Positions 46,301-51,813 of a stretch of DNA of 64,000 bases are shown in pieces (the first letter of the stretch is position 1; every line of letters starts with the position of its first letter). Source of the DNA: Clostridiales bacterium (lineage in GTDB: Bacteria > Bacillota > Clostridia > Oscillospirales > Acutalibacteraceae); assembly GCA_012523185.1 (NCBI GenBank), contig JAAYIY010000037.1, positions 35,745 through 99,744 of the forward strand, written 5' to 3'. Made by a program: the position numbers and the translations under genes. The notes beneath the pieces are model-generated. The model saw only the letters and a list, made by a program, of their open reading frames with translations. It was not told the origin of the DNA and ran no database searches.

Positions 46301-48802
46301 GAAGGCCATATCGCCACGGCAAATTCAAGAGCGGCTGTTTCCGGCTACTATGACACATTAAATTCAGTCAACACGACAGGCAGTCTTGTCGGGTTTAACT
46401 CCGGGACAATTTCTGACACTTTTGCGGCAGGCTTTACCACAATCAGGGACATCCCGACCACCGCGCAAGGAAGCGCGCTTGCGGGTGTCAACACAGGCGA
46501 GATTACAAACTCCTTTGCTGACAAGTCTCTGCTCGGATCGCCGACATATATGCTTCTTGGCGACACAATAATGACAGAAATCCTTTTCGACACAGCCTTT
46601 GATGGGTTCACAAGCTCCGCAAACGGCGCATACCCGCAGATAACCGACATAATCAACATTCTTGAAGTCGAGGAGTTTGACCCGGAGGAGTTCGGCGGAT
46701 ACGAGCCGCTCAAATATCAGCTCCTCAAGGCTTATTCCACGCTTGGAACAGTGACAGTCGATTCGGAGTATGCTCAATATATCGACACCTTGACAGCAGG
46801 AGCAAGCAACACGGTGACTGCGCTTGACACCGACATCTACAGCATCACGGCCGGTTTGGCGGATGTTAACGGAGGTGTCTTGCAGACCGGAACGGGGACT
46901 GTCACCTCCACAATAAAGGAAGTCACAGTTTACGGAGTGCAGGTTTCTCCGATTCGCACAAAGGTCACGGCAGGTGAGACAAACGTTGCGGATGAAACGA
47001 GCTTCTATCCGACGCTAAGCTTTGATTTTGCCTGCGGTGTGCAAAACCCGAACTTCCAGGGCGGCGACGGCTCCGAGCTGAATCCTTATAAGATTGGCTC
47101 CGCCGAGAGCTTTGAAAGCCTTGCTTATTACGGCGCCGCGCCCGAGGCAAGCTTCGCAATGATAAATGATATTTCTTTTGACGGCAGCGAGCCTCATGAG
47201 GCGATAACACACTTTGCGGGCAGTCTTGACGGCGGCGCGCACACAATCAGCGACATTGAAATCAAAAATAACAACGCGCTCATAGGTGAGGTCACAGGCA
47301 AGATAAAAGACCTGGGGCTTGTGGGAATAACGCTTGAGACGGACGCCGCGGACGGAGCGAATTACGGACTGCTCGCGTCAAAGGCTGTCGGCGCCGAAAT
47401 CAGCGGCACTTACGCGGTAGGAAACCTTATAATCAACGAAAGCGAAACGGCGGTTTCTTCAAATGTCGGCGGGCTGATTGGCTATATGAACACGTCACAG
47501 GTCAAAAACTGTGTCAGCTCCGGCAAAATAATCAACAACTGCACAGGCGCAGGCTCGACAGTCGGCGGAATCGCCGGACTTGTAAGCGGCGCCAAGGCTA
47601 TCGGGGAAAGTATGTTCTCAATAAAAGACAGCATATCCACATCTTATGTTTACGGATTTGCGGCAGTCGGCGGAATCGTCGGCAAGGCAGGAAGCTCCGC
47701 CTTGATTGATAATGTCATTTTCGCGGGCACAGCCGCCGACAACGGGCTGCTTTCGACAACTGCCAGCGGCGGTGTTACCGTTCCGAGCAAAACGCCGACA
47801 GCAAACGTCAGCAATATTCTCGGAGTGAACGACAGCTGCACAGTGACAAACGCTTACTTTGACAGGCAGACGGCGCTGCTCGACAGTGAAATCACATACG
47901 AGGGCAAGTCAACATTTGACATAATCAGGCTTGTCGGGATGTCGGGCGCGTTCACAACGTCAAACGGCTGGGTTTCTGACAGCGGCACAGTGAAAAAATA
48001 TTATCCTTCGCCCATCGCGAAAACAGGAAGCGTCAAATTTATAACAGGTCTGAATTTTGCGACGGTCAGAGTGTCTGTTTCGCTTGCGGGCAATGAAGGC
48101 TCGGTTTATTGCTATGACAACATCAACGTTCCCACGCCTGTCAACACAGTGAACGATTTGGTTTATTTGACTGAAAACAGAACGGGATTTTCCGACGGCA
48201 ACTTCTATCTGTCACCGACAGGAGCGAGCGACTCAAAGGCTCCGGGCGCTCATATATTCGATTTCACGGCGATAGACATAAACCTCGACACAGGAACGGG
48301 AACATCGTTCGCCGGCAGCAAAAATGACATTCAAAGGTATATGCCGACTTGGATTGTGAAATCTATACTTGTCGAGTATGAAATTGTATCTGTCGCGGGC
48401 AGCGGTTTCGGAGCGTCAGAAAAGCTTGTGTTGCTTGTCAGTCCGACGACAGACGGCTTTGGAGTCACGGCAAACGCACAGACAAGCGTCAACCAGTCAA
48501 CAGGCGCGGGCGGCGCGGTTCAGACTGTGTTCCGAAAGATGGTTCTTGTCGACGACGGCGGCACCGAGGGCGTATATATCAGCTCGGTTTTGCCGAAGGG
48601 GTATGAAATTGGCGGCATTGTTTGGCATCCGGACGCAAGCATAGGCGAAACGCAAAACGCCGCAAAAATCGGCGGCAGATATTTTGCCGACTTGTCCGGC
48701 AAGTCGGTCGAGTCTGTCCACATGACCGTCACGATAAAAAAGAGCCCTGTAAAGTGGGGTGTCAACCGTGTTTGGAACAGCATCACTGACGCGCTTGATT
48801 AA
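31385..48802 (+). CDS. Giant secreted beta-solenoid surface protein (5805 aa)
   Basis: One uninterrupted 17.4-kb frame, about a quarter of the window. GGAGG precedes the ATG. A conventional Sec signal peptide (residues 1-31, ending SIAASA) exports it. The body is Gly/Ser/Thr/Asp-rich, with dozens of GLUG-like repeats of the form VGGI-x-G-x-x-x-G-x-I-x-x-C and nine solenoid-entry modules of the type GTxxxPYxIxxxxDL (near residues 97, 683, 1070, 1872, 2512, 3436, 4018, 4679, 5226). Aromatic CBM5/12-like modules interrupt it at about 2649-2750 and 3126-3306. No LPxTG, transmembrane tail, SLH or dockerin is visible, so anchoring is unexplained. Probable adhesin or matrix fibre. Confidence 0.9.
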   Translation: MTGSYGKRLTTILLLVSLLFSSSGISIAASAVGSVGADAAGSDIGGDVSSDTSSTDIYTDVEIDVEGGALSSHLKDVVVEGGGINVDSDRSGGGFGGGDGSVSAPYLIEDADDLMAMQSIINSGADANKYFKLANDINLSSLNVSDFSSKNGFNSLVSLTPSLSDPNVFFELDGGGYQIKGLDISVGASDNIDAIGIFGYINASSKIKNVTFSDCKISIGNKSVAAVSIVAVQNYGTVTDCVFSDLTVDLTAMFSDNTNTPFTSESVNLSSHTVYSGVSAVAADNKGTIKSSQASGIMIKLFSDRRYVGAVAGQNRHNISDITVNDVVVHSYGSNETSSSTSSFTEIPLGGGSESKYVGGIAGFNRAASGASSPVPSISGCVINITGSSTTNFASGDYVGGICGFNAGSVADSIVTGSVANSEQDTSQTMFDMTGCGRFGGVSGANTGSVETSTAYNIGMKFTNETADSAFGGITGENAGDISGCVSSGYADDGGNDGIGAGGIAGSVTTGSSLTNCYTFVKVMGFTDNGGAVIGKNGTVDAVSTCRWSSVASGTNYPCPDEGIGYNDLSRFVNVLNISDDASVTVAKSLMLHSWSGSGAAAVDMNMSANNAAITGAGISLSDTGSSFTVSSSTVGASGSISYTVNISFPPGVGASAASMSLVLVLPVLVTDTTETNISASPKIFAGASREHPITISSYGEFKFLSSAPDAHFKLGGDITIGSGWKAFDFSGTLDGDGHKVTVLSVGLFSSVTGLRDSKISVSGWETDDGNLAGGYIHDLEIETSSTVTGSMFSKVSNATLTDITYGGSGSVTLSSSADGALVSEIFGNCYMNKCYISVPVNITAEAGSSGIAALVGKVSADNFIIDNCGSSSVVTLSKNLGGSAGLIGSVSALGGKGAISNCYATGKVRVSGSSASLPKVAVGTIATAVHSNPNFTVTNNIYCDSVSEASDSGYSIAAGSSNYTDGMSLWKFDQTYYEISVNGGSKGILIEMPLDIEAFTALSSDDFVISSADSGILTFSDKSVDDDVLSFVATTITSSNFTTVMTVLHSPSGLKASVTVRSGLSENSTGYLEIYTPQDLVSFSAGYGTTYAYTSKVMLCNDINMDDGVTNHNNSMTRLAITANTAFRGEFIGKPGSNGEKFAIKNLRVENTIATAQILNNATSQSACGFFGYAADAVFKNFAMIDCTVDNTCNGTAILVGCTDDLSATGCVFENIDIIGGYAKSSYTGTGGTAAVTAGFVGSLIGAIRSTATSGNPYTIKNIYVKDVTVGFSNAAHTLRNVSVGGLIGGCAAMTADLTIGEDVSVDEVSEPSIIIDNVSLSGYQYVGGVIGSVLRALATPLTNVTAVAVNLTHQGARVIINGVDVRKTAKVSSLPSTPENDKVTIEGTFAGGNGGILGISSGNGETSEIKNCNVDSADIISIGTTFTAAAACAGGIAGFFAGNISSCTVKDSDITGLIAGGIVARASRTFAAQQVTVKDCNVLGETTIQRCSPTGLSSTANRNSKVGGIVAAAAGTEVKIENCGVGKGVSVALAHHSGGIIGDTIFNSDNTRLYVKDSVSYATVENNFANPLNEASAGGIIGYVNAEANRLAVVSGSPIIENCFAGGEVNNTNVSSTSQYAGGILGYYSYSTVNTSSGNVLISNCVSAAQINNNLSYSPSYGGKIIGHVSSTAVLMGTSAAYTVSGVAVSSYFLPDDHSTDNSQSKAAYGDSAVESDTGAISTYADINKPNGQSIYPSAPVIIDATPVGGVVKTTATITVSNLPGSSYIGYNENARLVFNTDSMMTPYGKMVSGWCSLDNDAIEITSATAGTSSTSAVVNITGYENTDSGIFGKYEAQGLYIPGTDELASLHVCIEIKCVNFLDFNLSGSGTQTDPFIIMTKKDLDSLRYADETSGSYDMYYYELGADIVFSADDFVVGGSFYNSGKLFEPIGFNAGTPLSMTTFCGSFSGKRTSTGVQHYISGLKINSAGTHSALFARADGAVFTDLQFTDTAVTSTGNAESLTNYYTAALVGYAVDTQFSNISFDGTNITAVAFTTYVNGYAGTVAAYAVDSSVEDCVITDSKINSASYIGGVFGHAHRSASGTQNTISDTVITGFNAASSDIGVSSILDIAAGVAGEFSGDISNVTVNGTGVINGSRASGVVGMLDETGLNRLTISDTAVNGSISIVSDSIKSNVAAAGIVAKIKNSQLINPTTEALLIERCTVGNKVSISAQYFAGGIVGNCQSLSGASPNASIEIKDSSSFATVVAEDSQNGTSAYMQGVASAVISYIYTGNVLKITNVIAGGAVRAAKHSAGIIGAIDGGTIQNYSETLISNCVISAKIRYTANSRQPEGCSLGLAIASVTTSVLPLGVSYVKAPFANLYYSSYQNSSVSLTGDNAINSSSAPNFGATLCNLQEKVFYFDSTGQPSDITLSSDPLALSSANMKVEALNGSQIGAGEDFTEFNAPTNVSFELSGIASRDESGSSSNLFSYNLLTNVMTPGDIGSGYAVLMYRNGIEIGVGISVSSGGGSGTADDPYTIKNIPDLEMIRINEEGNRSCYYILEADLDFTGYNSGDPSQIYELIPQFTGHLNGSNHAIINLNISNYSTTETGFFGTVTSGAGIENLAFESCSVTGVGNVGTVAGLSSGAIKNVTVSASDVSDTFFYVPDGGYSLGDVVCYYASSDDYSFYSCKQAYVFDAANAQDYLPNAASSSYWTKISNWSPEKSFSAGEYCWYSDTIYVASSAIAANATFQSSLWSAVTVAATVSNVGGIAGSSSYAISDCEVNGQGGGGSSVKGGRNVGGIVGKATAGISGCIVLDGTLIKASDSFEGNAGGIVGRSDTGASDCHVESASIFSENLAGGIVGYTEASSKNMVFSSCFVGGDETSVSVEAVGHAAGIAAKARGSSVQQSYELHITDCIVYSDVDIKSLRSSAAGILSYLNQYLRVVGITGCESYASVQATQTADTVSEKNAAAGILAYTDKNNVNVRYINIQNCVGGGSLQAYFYIGGIVGYFQSAPEQESNKKGDAARRAPGNADPRLVSDCIVSASVHTWSGLNEGVGILVGYITTSIVTDSPATPFIYAFNNNYYTSYVTTLKNDGVDIKPLGQNLTENQYTGLVVYDVAKNVQNGSFTVNNNQWLTGEGYDVGEVVLNEGKYYVCVNPHTSSGAQFNPSSSDWKEAAAWISGQSYASGDICLYGDTIYSALSGYTAPEPPSDDNSDWDIVTVVKNDYLWIPQNKYIAGDITYFNGGFYICAAAHTSGVYFADDTANWTAVSEWEPTASYSEGGYCSYGFAVYSAQAAHTSSASFAADADKWKIETEVLFGYSHTALVLPYSGTSSDNSFKRPVSVVFTSAVGTDDMALTSAPDITVYTDGASHVRTIKINDVYATNSDHYSDSLIEVGGRKTSVLTAVENDHVSPECDLIVDLGHGLIVGIPVSALKTGMVSNGKFETPYLINNEDDFVKYFFGELAKGAYLSNYYKQAADLDFTVILSGISDLGKSFKPIGATENAMFTGGYDGGGYTIRGFEYNGGTSDYCGLFGYVSDSSLGKDDSMLKNIHIELGEGGVSGGKNVGGLAGYYSSRCVITNCSVVFSSASGSDRVGGLVGYMKDGALAGCFTSCDVRTSDHTTESGSLKSAGGLIGFYDYSTTDGVILIKESFSSSDVIAYYYASGFVGKVAYSDIYSHGNIYLVDCYFTGSVCAHYLFNNVSGADHPVSILVGHPEVYKQSISKAASVDNEYVLAQDVYVAGTNVTQYVGNISNDKYYPVLFGTSQEISSGILDGVEYESRNVYYDATVLGTISVDTASNTTGKPDIIIADTGEFTDNYRGDISNDAKGSMEETAIEYAKTSDLVSTDAKFGSSVWDYSDTGSYPSLEMLDSYSNAFSRISAMPLFIDEREARDVSDVSYCGIQYSTSVADVVLNSDSTESSVSVSSSVYSQGSDTVPYSDKYDINLYGNGSGGSAVKSTDLLFRDKSDEERIMILRNCCFTSDKGKSRNIQTPYVTLSATVNGFAVSRNIRLTFKALINSYYISTERQLRAIMNAKLPYGQPYSENDNNSSAVAKFEVFHYDDGTTTHSATAGSSNIYLCSDIELNGSEAFNPISGFEGNFNGMDCVVSNLYINKPGVNNIGFFTSLSTNQKKINSIVLENVKVIGENNVGAFIGNLDGAVYINDCVVSTNRIEAFEHENPDGTPKGAGSFTDNNAYIPVSECIVSGNQNVGGLIGMMTQGTIGDWADISKNNSEQASGADVGVMGQRCVGGFVGAITPNTANDTTSITNCFAKGNVSSASKVQVNTNAPNYYSYGGFAGSAKGIAGNTTSLINYAFATGKVEIDFDTITNTTYTYKIGVGGFCGVTEVNLQNCFSSGAVSVSAGNISSFSGQTLRLGVGGLAGYSSAVISNSYSGSSVGFDYGSDLFDATGFSIVGIGGVCGISSENVTKVYSSGNIVMSHIGASAFKFMFYGGSVGYIGSSANVSKTYYDTWTNNIADLTALGGNSSDNDMRDGGVADLPDNVCSYTTDQFSDGTVIGSSKLPSADWGTNNNSYPYLKAMFDSDVSSYIRYPSVLSVIAIRPNERDTTARMENRGYSMALTMPDSIVIEDTNGNIVEYSISWNVPETKGAVGVISSGGNIYAPVRTSNVAQYLSLIAWITGYEENEDYNGDGVTKYDNDGETDGYRKYAERDVDKLYQRMDGTADYPYLISSVLDLEYINFTTGSGWDSSSTNNFRGQWFSPLIGGVNGGVNTEGKVYFKLITNIDMTQDVHIDAAGNTVIGAHGSNATPYVVNAINSMAGNTYYPDLGNMGNSISFKGISIDGNDYIIKNYDSTAPFISTLDSTSELKDILFMDVKIKNSGTGDCALIGENNGLIDGLTVYNNGAAERVISASDGNAAAIAAVNNSTIKNCVAKIDVAAAGIDSYVGGIAAVNNGTILQSTSAGSVTAGAGTLAAGGIAGKNNYEKSITASFSSGSVSGASSSFVGGLVGRNEGHIATANSRAAVSGYYDTLNSVNTTGSLVGFNSGTISDTFAAGFTTIRDIPTTAQGSALAGVNTGEITNSFADKSLLGSPTYMLLGDTIMTEILFDTAFDGFTSSANGAYPQITDIINILEVEEFDPEEFGGYEPLKYQLLKAYSTLGTVTVDSEYAQYIDTLTAGASNTVTALDTDIYSITAGLADVNGGVLQTGTGTVTSTIKEVTVYGVQVSPIRTKVTAGETNVADETSFYPTLSFDFACGVQNPNFQGGDGSELNPYKIGSAESFESLAYYGAAPEASFAMINDISFDGSEPHEAITHFAGSLDGGAHTISDIEIKNNNALIGEVTGKIKDLGLVGITLETDAADGANYGLLASKAVGAEISGTYAVGNLIINESETAVSSNVGGLIGYMNTSQVKNCVSSGKIINNCTGAGSTVGGIAGLVSGAKAIGESMFSIKDSISTSYVYGFAAVGGIVGKAGSSALIDNVIFAGTAADNGLLSTTASGGVTVPSKTPTANVSNILGVNDSCTVTNAYFDRQTALLDSEITYEGKSTFDIIRLVGMSGAFTTSNGWVSDSGTVKKYYPSPIAKTGSVKFITGLNFATVRVSVSLAGNEGSVYCYDNINVPTPVNTVNDLVYLTENRTGFSDGNFYLSPTGASDSKAPGAHIFDFTAIDINLDTGTGTSFAGSKNDIQRYMPTWIVKSILVEYEIVSVAGSGFGASEKLVLLVSPTTDGFGVTANAQTSVNQSTGAGGAVQTVFRKMVLVDDGGTEGVYISSVLPKGYEIGGIVWHPDASIGETQNAAKIGGRYFADLSGKSVESVHMTVTIKKSPVKWGVNRVWNSITDALD

Positions 48803-48847
48803 AGCCGCAAGTCTTAAACCACAACTATTTAACGGAGGTTCGGCGCT

Positions 48848-49549
48848 ATGAAGAAAAAAAGCCCGTCCACAAAGGAACTATATAAAAACTTCATTTTTCT
48901 TGTGGCGTCAGGCATTGTTCTTGTTGCCGCGACTGTGGCTTGGTTCGGGCAAAACAGCAGCTCAAGCGCAAGCCCTATAGGCGCGTCAGTGCAGGCATAC
49001 AACCCGATACAAATAGATTATTATATTTCCGCCGAGGACTATGAAACAATGGCGTCGCACGACGGCGATTCAAGCGGCATCAGCCTTCAGGACAGACAAA
49101 GCACGACATGGTCGCCGTCGTTTAGCAGCATCGACATAAGCTCCATTTATCCCGGTCAGTTTTTTTCATATAAAATGGTGGTGACAAACTCCACAAAGAA
49201 TTTAAGCTTAAAATTTGACTCTGTTTATTGCGCCGCGTCGGATCCGCCGACGCCGTCCGCCAACGAGACAGACACCGCCTTGCTGCTCTCCGCAATCAAG
49301 TTAGACGCGCTTGCGACTGTCAGACAGCCTCCCGGTTCTGAAACCTTAAATATAAGTCTTGTTTCAACCGATCTTTCAGCGCTTTCGTCAAATGCCACTG
49401 TCTTGACGACGACAGGCTCGGCATCTTCCGGCGATATAGTCACTTTTTATTTCGACATATTTCTGCCGGGCGGCGACAGCTCGATTGACTACGAAGCTTT
49501 CAGGGAGAGCGGAGCGGTTATAAGCATTTCGCAGGTTATGGCAGAGTAA
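48848..49549 (+). CDS. SipW-type signal peptide protein, surface subunit
   Basis: A 233-residue protein with a basic start (MKKKSPSTKELYKN), hydrophobic core and the SipW-type junction AATVAWFGQNSS (about residues 27-38). The mature part is Ser/Asp-rich and beta-rich, with SSIYPGQFFSYKMVVTNSTK and a late VTFYFDIFLPGGDSSIDYEA segment, reminiscent of the TasA/camelysin jelly-roll; it lacks the WxEGxDxxC ending of the upstream subunits. CGGAGG precedes the ATG. It follows the giant gene by 45 bp and precedes two peptidases. Confidence 0.78.
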   Translation: MKKKSPSTKELYKNFIFLVASGIVLVAATVAWFGQNSSSSASPIGASVQAYNPIQIDYYISAEDYETMASHDGDSSGISLQDRQSTTWSPSFSSIDISSIYPGQFFSYKMVVTNSTKNLSLKFDSVYCAASDPPTPSANETDTALLLSAIKLDALATVRQPPGSETLNISLVSTDLSALSSNATVLTTTGSASSGDIVTFYFDIFLPGGDSSIDYEAFRESGAVISISQVMAE

Positions 49550-49575
49550 CTTTAAATTGAATCGAGGGTGTCCGA

Positions 49576-50166
49576 TTGCGCAGTTTTAAGAAATTGCTCC
49601 GTAAGACGGCAAGTGTTTTGCTTTTGCTTGTTTTTGCCGTGGGTATATACGTTTTTATATCTGTTTTAACTTCAGGCAGCAAGGTTCCGTCGATTTTCGG
49701 TTACAGCTTTCTAAAGGTTTCGTCAGGCAGCATGGAGCCGGAGCTTGAAACCGGCACAGTCATAATTGTTAAAAAAATCAAGGCGGATGCCGTTAAAGAG
49801 GGCGACATAATTTGTTTTTATTCGAGGGATCCGCAAATTTTCGGCATACCAAACACGCACAGGGTCAGTGAAATCGGTGAGGAAAACGGGGAGCGCGTGT
49901 TTATCACAAAGGGCGACGCAAACCACATCGCCGACGAGCAGCCTGTTCACGGCGAGGACATTGTCGGGATTTACTTTTCGACCGTCACAAATTCCGCAAA
50001 GATTGCGTCAGTCATCAAAAGCAGACAGTTCTACTTTTTTGTTCTTTTGATTCCTTTGTGCTTAGTCGTGTTTTTTGAAGCTTTGAACGTCTCAAAAGCC
50101 GTTAAGGAAAGAAAAACCAAAAACAAACAGGATGAAGCAGATGAGCGAAAAGACAATGGGGGGTAA
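49576..50166 (+). CDS. SipW-type signal peptidase C
   Basis: A 196-residue membrane peptidase starting at TTG 49576, with GAGGGTG upstream. N-terminal helix LLLLVFAVGIYVFISVLT, catalytic Ser in VSSGSMEPELETG, TVIIVKKI, catalytic His in NTHRVSEIG, and ITKGDANHIADEQPV; a second helix near residues 155-178 is followed by a short basic tail. Unlike peptidases A and B there is no long cytoplasmic tail. The end overlaps the next peptidase gene, so the two are translationally linked. Confidence 0.9.
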   Translation: MRSFKKLLRKTASVLLLLVFAVGIYVFISVLTSGSKVPSIFGYSFLKVSSGSMEPELETGTVIIVKKIKADAVKEGDIICFYSRDPQIFGIPNTHRVSEIGEENGERVFITKGDANHIADEQPVHGEDIVGIYFSTVTNSAKIASVIKSRQFYFFVLLIPLCLVVFFEALNVSKAVKERKTKNKQDEADERKDNGG

Positions 50167-50668
50167 AGCTGTAAAAACGGCAAAGAAAGTCGCGGCTCAA
50201 ATTGTGCGCATCATACTTTTACTAATTTTATTGTTTAACATTGCGTTAAGCTTTGTGCTTGGCTTTGAGGGGTTTTGCGTCAAAAATGATTCAATGTATC
50301 CCTTCATCAAAAAAGGCAGCCTTGTTCTTACAAAGCCGATTGATTTTCAAGATATACATACAAACGATGTTTTGACATTTTACGACAGCAACACATCCCG
50401 GTATTTCACGCATAGGGTTGTAAGGATTTTTTCAGACTCGCAGCAGCTTGTCACAAAGGGCGATGTGAACAAAAGCCCCGACCCGAAAACGACGCATTAT
50501 TCATGCGTTAAGGGCAAGGTGGTTCATGTGTTACCGTTTGCCGGCTATCCGTATGCTGCCGTAAACAGTCTGCCGGGCACAGTTATTTTATCTGCCGCGC
50601 TCATATTTTGGGCGGCATTTGAGATTGAAGGTTTAAGAACAGGCAAAAAGGGGGAAACGCGCGAATGA
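50141..50668 (+). CDS. SipW-type signal peptidase D
   Basis: About 175 residues; ATG 50141 has AGG 9 bp upstream, whereas ATG 50132 abuts it, so 50141 is preferred without certainty. N-terminal helix IVRIILLLILLFNIALSFVL, catalytic Ser in VKNDSMYPFIKKG, catalytic His in FTHRVVRIF, and VTKGDVNKSPDP; C-terminal second helix. It overlaps peptidase C at its start and the next substrate gene by ATGA at its end, so tight coupling with the protein at 50665 suggests a dedicated pair. Confidence 0.88.
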   Translation: MSEKTMGGKAVKTAKKVAAQIVRIILLLILLFNIALSFVLGFEGFCVKNDSMYPFIKKGSLVLTKPIDFQDIHTNDVLTFYDSNTSRYFTHRVVRIFSDSQQLVTKGDVNKSPDPKTTHYSCVKGKVVHVLPFAGYPYAAVNSLPGTVILSAALIFWAAFEIEGLRTGKKGETRE

Positions 50669-51306
50669 AGCTCAAAAGAATTTTGGGTCTTGCTTTGATT
50701 TTTGCCGCCGCTATCAGTATGTTTCTTGTGAGGGACAGTGTCGCCTGGATAGACACCAGCACAGGTGTTCCGTTAGGGCAGGAAATAACGGCAAGCAATA
50801 TGTTTTTTGAATTTAACGGCAATCTCGGCACCGACTTAAAGTACGAGGATTTAATCGGCGCGGACGGCGTGACGGGCGAGTTTATCATCCCCGGTCAAAA
50901 CCTTATCGCCGACAACGGCGGCAAGCTCACGGCGACAAACTATTCGACAATAGATACTGAAATAAGAGTGCTTGTCGAATACGACAAATACGACAAATCA
51001 AATTCAACAATGTATAAAACGCAATACACAGGCACGGGCGACGACATTGTTGTTGAATTTGGCGGCGGCTGGTCAAAAGGTGCGGCTGACAATTATTTTT
51101 ATCCGGCGTCAATCCTTCCCGCTTTGAGCGCATCTCAGGCGGCGGAGGGAGAGGGCGACGAGTTTGACATTATTAACGGAATATATTATGATGTTGACGA
51201 TTCATACAAAGCTCTTGATGCCGATATCACAATAACAATTCAAGCAAAGCAGGCCGACCATGTAAGCTGGTCAACCTTGAGGACATGGGTGGCGTCACTG
51301 CCTTAA
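50665..51306 (+). CDS. SipW-type signal peptide protein, surface subunit
   Basis: A 213-residue protein whose leader MKLKRILGLALIFAAAISMF ends in the variant junction VRDSVAWIDTSTG, Trp-Ile replacing Trp-Phe. The mature part begins EITASNMFFEFN and contains INGIYYDVDDSYKALDADIT, with acidic, Tyr-rich beta strands. It overlaps the peptidase D gene by four bases and is followed 6 bp later by peptidase E, so it is sandwiched between two processing enzymes. No known family recognised beyond the leader type. Confidence 0.75.
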   Translation: MKLKRILGLALIFAAAISMFLVRDSVAWIDTSTGVPLGQEITASNMFFEFNGNLGTDLKYEDLIGADGVTGEFIIPGQNLIADNGGKLTATNYSTIDTEIRVLVEYDKYDKSNSTMYKTQYTGTGDDIVVEFGGGWSKGAADNYFYPASILPALSASQAAEGEGDEFDIINGIYYDVDDSYKALDADITITIQAKQADHVSWSTLRTWVASLP

Positions 51307-51312
51307 GATATT

Positions 51313-51804
51313 ATGAAAAAATCAACATTCAAAAACATTTTGCAAAACTTTTTCATAATAACCTCTGTCTTGCTGTTTGCTTTTGTAACATTTCTTGCAG
51401 CTTCGGGAGCAAAGGCGTTTGCCGTCCGAACAGACAGTATGTCGCCCCTGTTCAAAGAGGGGAGCGTTGTTTTTGTCAGGCGTGCCGATTTCAGCGACCT
51501 CAAAGCGGGCAATATTGTTTCTGTGAAGTTTGCCGACGGCAGCGGAGTTTTCACACACAGGATAACGGGGATTGACGCCGAGAATAAGACGATTTCAACA
51601 AAAGGCGACAACAACAACAGCGATGACCCCGAGCAGTCCGGCGCGGCACAGATAATCGGGAGATATTGGTTTTCGCTGCCTGTAATTGGGTTTTTATCGC
51701 TGCGCATCAAGAGCGACGCCATTGTTTTTTTCCTTATAGCGGTTGCGGCGGCGCTTTTTATAACAAGGTTAGTAATTCAATCAAAGAATAAGGCCAACGG
51801 CTGA
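51313..51804 (+). CDS. SipW-type signal peptidase E
   Basis: A 163-residue compact peptidase. N-terminal helix FFIITSVLLFAFVTFLAASG, catalytic Ser in VRTDSMSPLFKEG, VVFVRRADF, catalytic His in FTHRITGID, and STKGDNNNSDDPEQ; a second helix (about 135-155) ends in a short basic tail. It is the smallest of the five peptidases here. The next subunit gene starts 9 bp downstream, preceded by GAGGTGAT. Confidence 0.9.
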   Translation: MKKSTFKNILQNFFIITSVLLFAFVTFLAASGAKAFAVRTDSMSPLFKEGSVVFVRRADFSDLKAGNIVSVKFADGSGVFTHRITGIDAENKTISTKGDNNNSDDPEQSGAAQIIGRYWFSLPVIGFLSLRIKSDAIVFFLIAVAAALFITRLVIQSKNKANG

Positions 51805-51813
51805 GGTGATAAT

